A DNA stretch of 64,000 nucleotides from Catellatospora sp. IY07-71 (GCF_018326265.1 NZ_AP023360.1:2409501-2473500); one strand, 5' to 3'. Positions 19,116 to 28,045 are shown, numbered from the stretch's first letter. Notes: a model not told the origin generated them from the sequence alone. Numbers and translations are program-made.

Positions 19116-19921
19116 CAGCCCTCCCGCTTGGTCGTCCAGCGGAACCCGAGCAGGCACAGGATGAGGCCGCCGACGCACCAGGCGGCGAGCACCAGGGCCA
19201 CCCTGGGCAGCTCGTACGACCCGGCGACCTCCTGCGACGCGAAGGACTCGGGCAGGAAGACGCTGCGCAGGCCCTGGCACATCCACTTGAGCGGGAACAG
19301 CGCGGCGAACTGCTGCATCCAGTGCGGCAGGTCCTTGTACTCGAAGAACACGCCCGAGGTGAACTGCAGGATCAGCGCGATCGGGGTGACCACGGCGGGC
19401 CCGGCCCGGCCGGTCTTGGCCACGCCGGAGAACGCGATGCCGCACAGCGTGCAGGAGATCAGCCCGAGCACGCTGACCCAGAGGAACGTGAACCACTTCT
19501 GCCCGGTGTCGGGCAGGTGGATGTCGTAGAAGGCGACCGCGACGGCCAGCAGCATCACGATCGAGATCAGCGCGAGCGCCGCCACGCACAGGATCTTGCC
19601 GGCGAAGAACACCCACTTCGGCATGGGCGTGCCGCGGTAGCGCTTGAGCACGCCGCGGTCGCGCTCGATCGGGATGGTGATGGCCAGGTTCTGGAAGCCG
19701 GTGGCCATGATGCCCGAGGCGATCATGCCGGTGACGAAGTACTGCGAGAGCGTGACCTGGGGGATCTCGCCCGGCGGGGTGATGATGATGTTGCCGAAGA
19801 TCGACCCGAAGATGAACATCAGCATCACCGGGAACAGCAGCGTGAAGACCAGCGACTCCCGGGTCCGCACGAACTGCTTGAACTCGATGCCGCCCTGAGC
19901 CAGGGCCAGGTTGAGGCTCAT
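19115..19921 (-). CDS. ABC-2 type transporter permease
   Basis: A 268-residue protein with six predicted helices and the ABC-2 membrane signature (MASGIMATGFQNLAITIPIERDRGVLKR then FTSGVFFEYKDLP). It probably exports a drug or lipid with the ATPase encoded 70 bp upstream. ATG 19921 has the ribosome-binding site GAGGAGAAGG. It is followed without a gap by the esterase gene, suggesting the hydrolase acts on the exported compound or its surface target. Confidence 0.88.
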   Translation of the reverse strand: MSLNLALAQGGIEFKQFVRTRESLVFTLLFPVMLMFIFGSIFGNIIITPPGEIPQVTLSQYFVTGMIASGIMATGFQNLAITIPIERDRGVLKRYRGTPMPKWVFFAGKILCVAALALISIVMLLAVAVAFYDIHLPDTGQKWFTFLWVSVLGLISCTLCGIAFSGVAKTGRAGPAVVTPIALILQFTSGVFFEYKDLPHWMQQFAALFPLKWMCQGLRSVFLPESFASQEVAGSYELPRVALVLAAWCVGGLILCLLGFRWTTKREG

Positions 19922-19991
19922 GCCTTCTCCTCGCTTCGCTCGTCGGCGGCGTGAGCTCGACTGCGCTGCCCGGTTCGCTCGCGTTGCTCGC

Positions 19992-20852
19992 TCACGGCTG
20001 CTCTCCCGTCTCGCCGATCATCTTCAGGTACACGTCCTCCAGCGTGGGCCGGGTGACCGTCAGCTCGGGCACCTCGCCGCCGAACGACGCGGCCAGCCGC
20101 TGCACCGCCTCGGTGGGGCGGTCGGTCTCCTCGGTGCGGGTGCCGTTCTCGTCGCGCCAGCTCACCGTGGCGGTGGCCAGGTGCCGGCCGCCCAGCTCGG
20201 CCGGGGTGGACACGGCGATCATCTTCCCGTGCGCGATCACGCCCACCCGGTCGGCCAGCGCCTCGGCCTCGTCCAGGTAGTGCGTGGTGAGCAGGATCGT
20301 GGTGCCGGTGTGCGAGAGCTGCCGGATCAGCTCCCAGAACTCGCGGCGCGCGGCCGGGTCGAAGCCGGTCGTCGGCTCGTCCAGGAACAGCACCTCGGGC
20401 TGGTTGACGATGCCGAGCGCCACGTCGAGGCGGCGCTTCTGGCCGCCGGAGAGGGTGTGCGTACGCGAGCCGGCCTTCTCGGTCAGGCCCACCCGGGCGA
20501 TGACCTCGTCGGGGTCGGCCGGGTCGGGGTAGAAGCGGGCGAAGTGGCGCACCACCTCGCCGACCTTCAGCTCGTCGAACTCACCGGTGCCCTGCAGCAC
20601 GATGCCGACCCGGCGGCGCCAGTCCTGGTCGGCCCGGGCGGGGTCGATGCCGAGCACCGTCACGTCGCCCGCGTCGCGCTGCCGGAAGCCCTCGAGGATC
20701 TCGACCGTGGTCGTCTTGCCCGCGCCGTTGGGCCCGAGCAGGGCGAACACCTCGCCCCGGCGTACGGCCAGGTCGACGCCCCCGACGGCGACGTTGTCCG
20801 CATAGGACTTGCGCAGCCCGGAGACGCTGATGGCCAGCTCTTCGTCAGTCAC
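19992..20852 (-). CDS. ABC transporter ATP-binding protein
   Basis: The 286-residue ATPase partner of the permease at 19115. All motifs are canonical: Walker A GPNGAGKTT (39-47), Q-loop VLQGT, signature LSGGQKRR, Walker B VLFLDEPTTGFD and the switch histidine in LLTTHYLDEAE. This contrasts with the degenerate paralogue at 13797. GTG 20852 is preceded by a TAGGGT hexamer ending 7 bases upstream and no ribosome-binding site, so the operon mRNA is probably leaderless. The 70-bp gap to the permease gene is rich in CGCTTCGCTCG-like repeats. Confidence 0.9.
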   Translation of the reverse strand: MTDEELAISVSGLRKSYADNVAVGGVDLAVRRGEVFALLGPNGAGKTTTVEILEGFRQRDAGDVTVLGIDPARADQDWRRRVGIVLQGTGEFDELKVGEVVRHFARFYPDPADPDEVIARVGLTEKAGSRTHTLSGGQKRRLDVALGIVNQPEVLFLDEPTTGFDPAARREFWELIRQLSHTGTTILLTTHYLDEAEALADRVGVIAHGKMIAVSTPAELGGRHLATATVSWRDENGTRTEETDRPTEAVQRLAASFGGEVPELTVTRPTLEDVYLKMIGETGEQP

Positions 20853-20858
20853 ACCGGC

Positions 20859-20864
20859 ACCCTA
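20859..20864 (-). promoter_or_regulatory. -10 hexamer of the leaderless type for the ABC-esterase operon
   Basis: TAGGGT on the minus strand, ending 7 bases before GTG 20852. Confidence 0.5.
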
Positions 20865-20944
20865 CGCGAGCCCCGCATGCACCCTGTTGCGCCGTGTGTG
20901 GCGGTGACACATGACCCAGTGACATTGTTCACCGGCACAAGTTA

Positions 20945-20960
20945 CTGAACGTTCACTTAG
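20945..20960. promoter_or_regulatory. Operator-like palindrome, site 2 (ecm)
   Basis: CTGAACGTTCACTTAG matches 12 of 16 positions of site 1 in the same register. It overlaps the -10 hexamer TAGCAT (20958-20963) that precedes the ecm start. Confidence 0.6.
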
Positions 20961-20963
20961 CAT
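20958..20963 (+). promoter_or_regulatory. -10 hexamer of the leaderless type for ecm
   Basis: TAGCAT ends 7 bases before ATG 20970. No Shine-Dalgarno sequence lies between them, so the transcript probably begins at or next to the start codon. Confidence 0.6.
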
Positions 20964-20969
20964 CGGCGT

Positions 20970-22964
20970 ATGGAGCAGCCTCGCCTCGCTGACCGGGATC
21001 GCCCCTGGGTCATGCGCACGTACGCCGGCCACTCGCACGCGGCCGCGACCAACGCGCTCTTCCGGCGGAACCTGGCCAAGGGCCAGACCGGCCTCTCCGT
21101 CGCCTTCGACCTGCCCACGCAGACCGGCTACGACCCCGACCACGAGCTCGCGGCGGGCGAGGTGGGCCGGGTCGGCGTGCCGGTGGCGCACCTCGGCGAC
21201 GCGCGCGAGTTGTTCGACGGCATCGACCTCGCCGCCGCCAACACCAGCATGACCATCAACGCCACCGCGATGTGGCTGCTCGCCCTCTACGTCACCGTGG
21301 CCGCCGAGCAGGGCGCTTCGCCGGAATCGCTCGCGGGCACCACGCAGAACGACATCATCAAGGAGTACCTGTCGCGCGGGACGTACATCTTCCCGCCCGG
21401 CCCGTCGCTGCGCCTGACCACCGACGTTGTCGCCTGGACCGTGGCCAACGCGCCGTCCTGGAACCCGGTGAACATCTGCTCGTACCACCTCCAGGAGGCC
21501 GGTGCCACGCCCGTGCAGGAGGTCGGCTTCGCGCTGGCCACCGCCGTGGCGGTGCTGGACCGGGTGCGCGACGGCGGCCAGGTCGCGCCCGAGCGCATGG
21601 GCGACGTGGTGCAGCGCGTCTCCTTCTTCGTCAACTCCGGCGTGCGCTTCGTCGAGGAGATGGCGAAGATGCGAGCCTTCAGCCGGCTCTGGGACGAGAT
21701 CACCCGCGAGCGGTACGGCGTCACCGACGCCAAGCAGCGCCGCCTGCGCTACGGCGTGCAGGTGAACTCGCTGGGGCTGACCGAGCCGCAGCCGGAGAAC
21801 AACATCGCCCGCATCGTGCTCGAGATGCTCGGCGTCACCATGTCCCGCGACGCCCGCGCCCGCGCCGTGCAGCTGCCCGCCTGGAACGAGGCGCTGGGCC
21901 TGCCCCGCCCCTGGGACCAGCAGTGGTCGCTGCGGCTGCAGCAGGTGCTCGCGTACGAATCGGACCTGCTGGAATACCCCGACCTGTTCGCCGGGTCCCA
22001 TGTGGTCGAGGCGCTGGTCGACGAGATCGCCGACGGGGCGCGCCGGCAGCTCGCCGAGGTGCTCGACCTCGGCGGGGCGGTCGCCGCGGTGGAGAGCGGC
22101 CACCTCAAGAGCGCGCTGGTCGCCTCGCTGGCCCGGCGCCGCCAGCGCATCGAGACCGGGCAGGACGTCATCGTCGGCGTCAACCGCTTCACCGAGACCG
22201 AGCCGTCTCCGCTGACCGCGGCCGGGGCGCAGGCGATCGAGCAGGTCGACCCGGCGGTGGAGAAGGCCGCCGTCGAGGCCGTGCAGCGCTGGCGGGCCGA
22301 GCGCGACGGGGAGGCCGCGGCCGACGCCCTCGACCGGCTGCGCGCCGACGCGGCGGGCACCCGCAATCTGATGCCCGCCACGCTGGAGTGCGTGCGGGCC
22401 GGGGTCACCACCGGCGAGTGGGCGGGCGTGCTCCGCGAGGTGTTCGGCGAGTACCGCGCCCCCACCGGCCTGAGCAGCGGCGTCTCCGGCGGCGGCGACG
22501 GGTCGCTGGCCGAGGTCCGCGAGCGCGTGCACGCCACGGCCCGCGAGCTGGGCCGCCCGGCGCTGCGGCTGCTGGTCGGCAAGCCGGGCCTCGACGGGCA
22601 CTCCAACGGCGCCGAGCAGATCGCCGTACGCGCCCGCGACGCCGGGTTCGAGGTCGTCTACCAGGGCATCCGGCTGACGCCCGCGCAGATCGTGGCCGCC
22701 GCCGTGCAGGAGGACGTCGACCTGGTGGGCCTGTCCGTGCTGTCCGGCTCCCACCTCAACGCGGTGCCCGCCGTACTGCGCGGCCTGGCCGAGGCGGGCT
22801 TGTCCGACCTGCCGGTCGTCGTCGGCGGCATCATCCCCGAGCACGACGCCGAAGTCCTCCGCGAAGCGGGCGTCGCCCGCGTCTTCACCCCGAAGGACTT
22901 CGCCCTCACCGACATCATGTCCGAACTCGTCACCGTCGTCCGCGAGTCCCGCACCCTCCCGTAG
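20970..22964 (+). CDS. ecm: Ethylmalonyl-CoA mutase (MeaA/Ecm type)
   Basis: Adenosylcobalamin-dependent carbon-skeleton mutase converting (2R)-ethylmalonyl-CoA to methylsuccinyl-CoA. The 664-residue single chain has the substrate TIM barrel (1-500) fused to a B12-binding domain with the DxHxxG motif KPGLDGHSNG (Asp542, His544) and a GGIIPEHD loop near the end. RTYAGHS (Tyr18) and the arginine of SRGTYIFPP (Arg136) keep the residues that hold the second carboxylate, unlike the Icm-type protein at 53501. The missing N-terminal extension of methylmalonyl-CoA mutase also fits Ecm. It is probably leaderless and has an operator-like palindrome over its -10. Confidence 0.88.
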   Translation: MEQPRLADRDRPWVMRTYAGHSHAAATNALFRRNLAKGQTGLSVAFDLPTQTGYDPDHELAAGEVGRVGVPVAHLGDARELFDGIDLAAANTSMTINATAMWLLALYVTVAAEQGASPESLAGTTQNDIIKEYLSRGTYIFPPGPSLRLTTDVVAWTVANAPSWNPVNICSYHLQEAGATPVQEVGFALATAVAVLDRVRDGGQVAPERMGDVVQRVSFFVNSGVRFVEEMAKMRAFSRLWDEITRERYGVTDAKQRRLRYGVQVNSLGLTEPQPENNIARIVLEMLGVTMSRDARARAVQLPAWNEALGLPRPWDQQWSLRLQQVLAYESDLLEYPDLFAGSHVVEALVDEIADGARRQLAEVLDLGGAVAAVESGHLKSALVASLARRRQRIETGQDVIVGVNRFTETEPSPLTAAGAQAIEQVDPAVEKAAVEAVQRWRAERDGEAAADALDRLRADAAGTRNLMPATLECVRAGVTTGEWAGVLREVFGEYRAPTGLSSGVSGGGDGSLAEVRERVHATARELGRPALRLLVGKPGLDGHSNGAEQIAVRARDAGFEVVYQGIRLTPAQIVAAAVQEDVDLVGLSVLSGSHLNAVPAVLRGLAEAGLSDLPVVVGGIIPEHDAEVLREAGVARVFTPKDFALTDIMSELVTVVRESRTLP

Positions 22965-22983
22965 GCCCACGCCAAGATCCCTC

Positions 22984-23042
22984 GACTTGCCAGGCACATG
23001 GGCGAATGGCGCGCCAAGATACGCCCATGTGCCAGGCAAGTC
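22984..23042. repeat. Palindromic element family A, copy 3 (59 bp)
   Basis: The best-preserved copy. The 21-bp arms are perfect (GACTTGCCAGGCACATGGGCG is the left arm in part; the right arm ends GCCAGGCAAGTC) around a 17-bp centre. It lies in the opposite orientation to copies 1 and 2, between the convergent ecm and membrane-protein genes. Confidence 0.9.
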
Positions 23043-23094
23043 GGACGATCAAGCGCGGCCCGGCCTGGCCCGGCGGTGCGGGGAGGGGCGGGGG

Positions 23095-23751
23095 TCAGGG
23101 GAGGGTTACGGCGGCGGTGGCGAGCATGCCGGCGAGGATGATCAGGCCGATGGCGCCGGGGTCGAGGCGGGCGCCGTAGCGCTGGTCGGCGAGTTCGCGG
23201 GCGGGGAGCAGGCCGGACAGGGGAGCGCCGAGCAGGGCGAGCCAGCCGGCCAGCAGGCCGAACGGGCCGTGGCCCTGCAGGAAGACCGCGAGCAGGGCGA
23301 CCAGCGCGGCGCAGGCGGCGCCGAGCGCGAACAGCACCGGCAGGATCAGCGGCGGCAGCTTCTCGCCACCGTGCCGGGCCCGGTCGATCCGCTCGGCGGC
23401 GGCCTCCAGCAGCGCGATCGGGTCGGGCGACGGCGTCGGCGGCTGGTCGGCCAGTGGCACCGGTCCGGGCACCGGGCCCAGGCGGCGGCCCCGGCGGCCG
23501 CGGACCTGCTTCAGCTCGTCCCACAGCGCGCCCGCCGCCAGATCGGTCTGCGCGACCAGCCGCTGGGCGTGCGCGGCCCGCGCCGTCGCCGCGATCACCG
23601 CGTCGTCGGCGGCGACCAGGTCGTGGTCGATGGTCGCGGTGCCGTCGGCATGGGAACTGCCGGCGGCGGACAGCGCGGTCTCGTGCCGCCGGGAGGCGGT
23701 TACCAGGTCGGCGACGAGCGCGCGGTAGCGGGTCGCGGGTGTGACGGTCAC
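23095..23751 (-). CDS. Membrane protein of the FtsK-type cluster, unknown
   Basis: A 218-residue protein starting MTVTPATRYRALVADLV. A helical soluble region (about 10-85, including ADDAVIAATARAAHAQRLVAQ) is followed by a proline-rich linker and three C-terminal membrane helices (about 138-160, 164-185 and 200-216). I do not recognise the family. GTG 23751 overlaps the FtsK-type gene stop by 4 bp (GTGA), so it is translated with it and is a good candidate for its membrane partner. It is the last gene of a four-gene minus-strand unit. Confidence 0.75.
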   Translation of the reverse strand: MTVTPATRYRALVADLVTASRRHETALSAAGSSHADGTATIDHDLVAADDAVIAATARAAHAQRLVAQTDLAAGALWDELKQVRGRRGRRLGPVPGPVPLADQPPTPSPDPIALLEAAAERIDRARHGGEKLPPLILPVLFALGAACAALVALLAVFLQGHGPFGLLAGWLALLGAPLSGLLPARELADQRYGARLDPGAIGLIILAGMLATAAVTLP

Positions 23752-26627
23752 GGCGCCACCTCGTACGGGATGATGATCTGCGCCCGGTGCTGCACGGCGC
23801 GGTCGAAGTGCAGCGCCCGGCCGGTCCGCGGATGCCAGGCGGGGCCGCCGGGCTGCGGGTAGAGCGCGGCCAGCTCGGGGCCGTGCACGTCCAGCGCCAC
23901 CCAGGCCCCGATCGCGTCGAAGCGGGCCCCCGGGCCGCCGAGGTCGTCGCGCAGCCGCGCCACCGTGCGCCACCAGCAGAGCAGGTGGGTACGCCGTTCC
24001 GGCCCCCGGGCCAGCACGGTGCGCAGGTGCTCGTGGCCGCTGGGCAGCCCCGGCCCCGGCTTGGCGGCCAGCCGCCCGGCGACCGCGTCCATGGCGAAGC
24101 CGAACACGTAGTGCACCTGCTCGCGCGCCACGGCATCCCGTGCTCCGGCACCGTCGCCCGGCCCGGCGTCGCCGTGCGGCCCGGCATCATCGTGCGGCCC
24201 GGCGTCGCCGTGAGCGAGGAGAGCATGGTGCCGTCCCGCGCCGCCGTGCGCTCCGGAGCCACCGTGCCGGGCGCCGGGCGTGGCCGGGGAACCGGGGCCG
24301 TCGGCGCACTCGGCGGCGAGTTCAGCGAGCAGGCCGGACACGGTCTCGGCGGTGTGCCAGTCGCAGCGGTGACGGGCGCTCAGCGCGCTGTGCAGCGATT
24401 TGGCTGCGGTGGCCGCGTCGGAGTCCAGGCACAGCACGGTGAAGCGGGCGGTGCCGGCGGCGTGCTGGCTGCCCAGCGCGTGGCCGGCCGCGAGCAGCAC
24501 CGCGCACGCCTCGTCGGCACGGGTGCCGAGCACCGCGAGGTTGCGCCCGGGGGCCCGGTTCAGCCGCAGCGTGGCCGGGCGGCCGGTGACGTCGATGGTC
24601 TCGCCGAGCAGCGCCACCGCGCCGACCGAGGCGGGCAGTTCCGGCGCGGGCGGGGGCGGCAGCAGCGGGAACAGCGGCCGGGCGTCGCCGTCGAAGAGGC
24701 GGGGCGGTTCGCCGCCCGCGGGCCGGGCCGACCACAGCTGCTCCTGCAGGCCCACCCAGGTGGCGCGGTCGCCCGCGTCGGGCAGCCGCACGATGGTGTT
24801 GGCCGCGGGCACCCCGGAGTCGGCGTTGACCACGGCATGGCAGCGGGGGATCAGCTCGGCGGCGAGGTTCACGTCGGACAGGATGCGGCGCGCCTTCGGC
24901 AGCGCGATACGCAGCGTGAACTGCGCGACGAGCCCCGAGCGGCCCCACAGCGCCTCGATGCCGGACACGTCCTGGCTGGCCAGCACCAGGTGGATGCCCT
25001 GCGAGCGGCCCCGGCGGGCCAGGTCCTCCAGCAGGTCGACCGCCTCGGTGGTGACCGCGTCGCGGGCGCCCAGCAGCACCTGGAACTCGTCGATCACCGC
25101 GACGATGCGCGGCCAGCTCCCGGCCGGGTCCTCGGCGCGCAGCTCGGCGAGCTTGGTCGCCTCGTGCTGCTTGGCCGCGGCGGCCCGGCGCTTCAGCTCC
25201 CCGGCGAGGTGGCGCAGCAGCGCCAGGCCGAACTCGCGGTCGCTGTTGACGTTCACCCCGACCAGGCGGACGTGCGGCAGCCAGCTGGGGTCGCGGGTGC
25301 CCGGGGCGAACCGGGCGAACGACACGCCCTCCTTGAAGTCGAGCAGGTAGAGCGACAGCTCGCCGGGAGAGTAGCGGGTGGCCAGCGCGGCCAGCCAGCA
25401 GTAGAGCAGGTTCGTCTTGCCGGAGCCGGACGGGCCGCCGATCAGCGCGTGCGGCGGGTCGTCGCCGAGCACCAGCTCGACCAGCCGCCCGTCGGTGCCC
25501 TCGCCGATCGGTGCGCGCAGCGCGTCGGCCGAGGACTGCTGCCAGATCTCGTCGGGCAGCAGCGCGGCGAACGGCACCGGCGGCGGCCCGGCGGTGGCCT
25601 GCTCGGCCAGGGCCCGGCAGACGCCGGTGAGCAGCGGCTGCGCCGGGGCCGCGTCGAGGCGCACCGGCAGCTCGCCGGTGAGGCTGGTCCGGGCGGTGCC
25701 GTCGGACCGTACGGTGATCGTCTCCACCCCGTCGCCGGTCAGCTCGATGCCGCGGCCGATCAGGTGTACGCCCGCCGCGACGCCGGTCCGGGTCACCCGG
25801 TCCAGCTGGGCCCGCTCCGCCTTGGTCAGCTCGGCGCCGTTCGGGTCGGCCAGCAGCACCGCCACCCGCCACGGCTCGGGGCGGCGCCCGGTCTCGGCGG
25901 CCAGCTCGGCGACGCTCAGGTAGACGCCGCCGAGCACGTTCTCGTTGATCCGGCGGACCTGCTCGGCCAGGTCGTCCAGCAGCGGCGCGAGCCCGCCCGG
26001 CCCGAGGAAGGAGATCAGCCCGGCGGGGGACAGCGGGGCGAGCCCGGCCAGCGCACCGCCGAGCTGGCCCGGGTCGTACACGCTGATGCGCACCGCGCCG
26101 GGCGGCACGCTGGCCAGCGCGCGCAGCAGCAGCGCCCCGATCAGCCCGTCGGCGGTGCCGGTGGCGTCGCCGGACACGCTCAGGTGCGCCGTGTCCAGCA
26201 GCGGGACCAGTGCCGGGACGACACGCTCGGCGGCGTGTGACAGCGTGCCGATGCGGAGCAGCCCCGGCGCGAGCCCGGCCTGCTGGTCGGGTTTCATGCC
26301 GGGCCGCCACTGCGCCCAGGGGCTGCCCGCGGTGCCCGGCGCGGCGGCCTCGGCCAGCCCGGCCAGCGCGGCGGTGAGCTTGGCGCCCTCGCGCTCCCAG
26401 CGCGCTCGCGCGTCGGCGAGCGCGGCGTCCCGGGCCGCGTCCAGCTCGGCGCGGCGCTTGGGCGCCGAGCGGCGTACCGCGTCGAGCTGGGTGACCGCGG
26501 CGACCCGCGCCGCGGCCGTGGCTGCCTGCATGGCCCGCGCGGCGTGCCGCGCCGCGGCCAGTTCTCTGCGTACCGCCGCGACGATCCCTCGGCTGGTCGG
26601 CGGGGTCGCGGCGTCCTGCTCAGCCAC
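23748..26627 (-). CDS. FtsK/SpoIIIE-domain ATPase, unknown system
   Basis: A 959-residue protein. The N-terminal third is helical and Ala/Arg-rich (about 1-90), then comes a non-catalytic domain (120-370). The FtsK/SpoIIIE ATPase core has Walker A GGPSGSGKTN (Lys404), Walker B VAVIDEFQV (Asp513-Glu514) and a following LARRGRSQGIHLVLASQ block, all typical of EccC/FtsK motors. A second, C-terminal RecA-like region (about 690-950) lacks a clear P-loop. It contains a low-complexity HGDAGPHDDAGP insert encoded by 18-bp tandem repeats. There are no membrane helices. GTG 26627 overlaps the upstream stop by 8 bp. Layout resembles a cytoplasmic EccC-like or SpoIIIE-like motor. Confidence 0.85.
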   Translation of the reverse strand: MAEQDAATPPTSRGIVAAVRRELAAARHAARAMQAATAAARVAAVTQLDAVRRSAPKRRAELDAARDAALADARARWEREGAKLTAALAGLAEAAAPGTAGSPWAQWRPGMKPDQQAGLAPGLLRIGTLSHAAERVVPALVPLLDTAHLSVSGDATGTADGLIGALLLRALASVPPGAVRISVYDPGQLGGALAGLAPLSPAGLISFLGPGGLAPLLDDLAEQVRRINENVLGGVYLSVAELAAETGRRPEPWRVAVLLADPNGAELTKAERAQLDRVTRTGVAAGVHLIGRGIELTGDGVETITVRSDGTARTSLTGELPVRLDAAPAQPLLTGVCRALAEQATAGPPPVPFAALLPDEIWQQSSADALRAPIGEGTDGRLVELVLGDDPPHALIGGPSGSGKTNLLYCWLAALATRYSPGELSLYLLDFKEGVSFARFAPGTRDPSWLPHVRLVGVNVNSDREFGLALLRHLAGELKRRAAAAKQHEATKLAELRAEDPAGSWPRIVAVIDEFQVLLGARDAVTTEAVDLLEDLARRGRSQGIHLVLASQDVSGIEALWGRSGLVAQFTLRIALPKARRILSDVNLAAELIPRCHAVVNADSGVPAANTIVRLPDAGDRATWVGLQEQLWSARPAGGEPPRLFDGDARPLFPLLPPPPAPELPASVGAVALLGETIDVTGRPATLRLNRAPGRNLAVLGTRADEACAVLLAAGHALGSQHAAGTARFTVLCLDSDAATAAKSLHSALSARHRCDWHTAETVSGLLAELAAECADGPGSPATPGARHGGSGAHGGAGRHHALLAHGDAGPHDDAGPHGDAGPGDGAGARDAVAREQVHYVFGFAMDAVAGRLAAKPGPGLPSGHEHLRTVLARGPERRTHLLCWWRTVARLRDDLGGPGARFDAIGAWVALDVHGPELAALYPQPGGPAWHPRTGRALHFDRAVQHRAQIIIPYEVAP
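24162..24215. repeat. Three tandem 18-bp units inside the FtsK-type gene
   Basis: Units at 24162, 24180 and 24198 read CCCGGCGTCGCCGTGCGG with one to four changes. They keep the reading frame and encode the hexapeptide theme HGDAGP. Confidence 0.85.
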
Positions 26628-27630
26628 CGCTGCGACGGCGGGCCGCGGGCCGGGGCACCCGGCCCAGCTCGTCGACGGCGGAGCGGCGGCGGCCGCTGTC
26701 GGTGATGCGCAGCGCGGCCCGGTTGACCTCGGCCCGCTCGGCGGCGCGCTGCTGGGCCGCCCCGGCGGCGGCCCGCTCGGCCTCGATCACCTGGGCCAGC
26801 TCGTCGGCGGTGCGTCCGTTGGCCCGCAGCAGCGCGGCGACCAGCAGCGCGGCGGCGGTGGCGGAGTCGACCGGGTGCACCGGCGAGCGGTCGGCGGCGC
26901 GCTGGGGACGGGTGTGGCAGATCCGGGCCACGATCTCCTCAGCGGCCTCGGTGGGCAGCTGCGGCAGCAGCTCGGCGGGCAGCGGCAGCGCGGCACGGCG
27001 CACCCGGGCCAGGTCCTCCAGCCGCGGCGGGTAGCCGACCAGGTCCGTCGCGAGCTGCCGCAGCAGCGCGGGCGCGACGGCGGACAGGCCCAGCCCGACG
27101 GCGGGTCCGGCGGCGGCGAGGTGGCGGTGCAGCCGACGCCGGTCGCCGTCGTGTGCCGCCGACACGCAGCGGCGCAGCAGCTCGGCGCTGGACTGCGCGG
27201 CGTCGGCGCGGTCGCCGGACAGTGCCGCGGCGGAGAACTCCTCGCCGGTGACCAGGGTGACGCGCTCGCCCCACCAGTCGGCGAGGCGGCAGTCCGCGGA
27301 GCCGGTGACCTCGCCCCGCGCCGGCTGCGCCGGTAGCGCGGCGGGCCAGGACTCGTCGGCGCGCCCGTGCGCGTCCACCGGCATGCCCAGGGCGAGCGCG
27401 TACTCGTCGAGCCGGTCCTGGGCCACCCGCAGCGCGGCCGCGGCGTGGTCGAGCCGTTCCACGGCCCGGCTGAGGTCGGGCACGCTCACCGGCACGGCGC
27501 TGTGGTGCAGCACCCAGGCCAGCAGCCCGGTGGCGGTGCGCAGCCGCTCGGCGGCGGCGGACACCTGCGGCAGCGGCAGCTCCTCGCGCGCCACGCGCAG
27601 CTGGTCGGCCAGCTCCTGGACCAGGCTCAT
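26620..27630 (-). CDS. Unknown 336-aa protein of the FtsK-type cluster
   Basis: A soluble, almost wholly helical protein. The N-terminal 90 residues have heptad-like leucine spacing (LVQELADQLRVAREELPLPQ ...), followed by a middle domain (about 95-250) and a C-terminal Ala/Arg-rich coiled coil (270-336) ending in a basic tail. No known motif was recognised. ATG 27630 is clear. The stop overlaps the FtsK-type start by 8 bp and the gene follows the 86-aa protein by 64 bp, so all four genes look co-transcribed. Confidence 0.72.
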   Translation of the reverse strand: MSLVQELADQLRVAREELPLPQVSAAAERLRTATGLLAWVLHHSAVPVSVPDLSRAVERLDHAAAALRVAQDRLDEYALALGMPVDAHGRADESWPAALPAQPARGEVTGSADCRLADWWGERVTLVTGEEFSAAALSGDRADAAQSSAELLRRCVSAAHDGDRRRLHRHLAAAGPAVGLGLSAVAPALLRQLATDLVGYPPRLEDLARVRRAALPLPAELLPQLPTEAAEEIVARICHTRPQRAADRSPVHPVDSATAAALLVAALLRANGRTADELAQVIEAERAAAGAAQQRAAERAEVNRAALRITDSGRRRSAVDELGRVPRPAARRRSGG

Positions 27631-27693
27631 GACGCCACCACCCGGGAGTCGCCGGGCCGCATGATTCGCTCGCTCATGACAGGATTCACCGGC

Positions 27694-27954
27694 TCACAGC
27701 GTCGCGACGTAGGTCTCGGCCTGCTCGACCGCGTGCAGCGTCGCGGTGAGGCACTCCTCGAGCTCCGAGGCGGCCTGGGCGAGCGCGGCCTGTGCGGCGG
27801 TCACGGCCTCGTGACCCGATCCGTCCACCGCGGTGGCGAGGCTGAGCTGCGCCTCGCCGAGCCGGTCGTTGGCGGAACGGACCGCGTCCTGGCCTTCCTG
27901 CACATGCAGCATGGCCGCATCGATCGCAGCCTTGACCTCGGCGACGCTGGCCAC
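27694..27954 (-). CDS. 86-residue helical hairpin protein, WXG100-sized, first gene of the FtsK-type cluster
   Basis: Two long Ala/Glu-rich helices (about 3-40 and 48-82) are joined by the turn VDGSGHEAV. Length, two-helix shape and position next to an FtsK/EccC-like ATPase resemble the WXG100/ESAT-6 secreted substrates of type VII systems. The WXG tripeptide itself is absent (DGSG is at the turn), and so is a C-terminal YxxxD/E signal, although YVATL ends the protein. GTG 27954 has GGAGG 5 bases upstream. I would call it an ESX-like candidate only by inference. Confidence 0.7.
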   Translation of the reverse strand: MASVAEVKAAIDAAMLHVQEGQDAVRSANDRLGEAQLSLATAVDGSGHEAVTAAQAALAQAASELEECLTATLHAVEQAETYVATL

Positions 27955-28045
27955 GGCACCTCCACGGGGGATCTGTTGGGATTACCTCCGCGAAGTATGA
28001 CGTTTTCGCCCGTTTCCGTCCCTTTCGCCACGCCTGCGCGCGACG

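Noticed and set aside
19922..19991. Possible small gene or regulatory RNA in the CGCTTCGCTCG-rich spacer between two ABC genes
   Set aside because: Too short, no stable hairpin of note and no open frame; it looks like an ordinary spacer with simple repeats.
24162..24215. Possible CRISPR-like array
   Set aside because: The 18-bp units are directly adjacent without spacers and lie in frame inside a coding gene.
23095..27954. Calling the FtsK-motor cluster a type VII secretion system outright
   Set aside because: EccB, EccD, EccE, mycosin and the WXG motif are missing; only size, order and the motor domain are similar.
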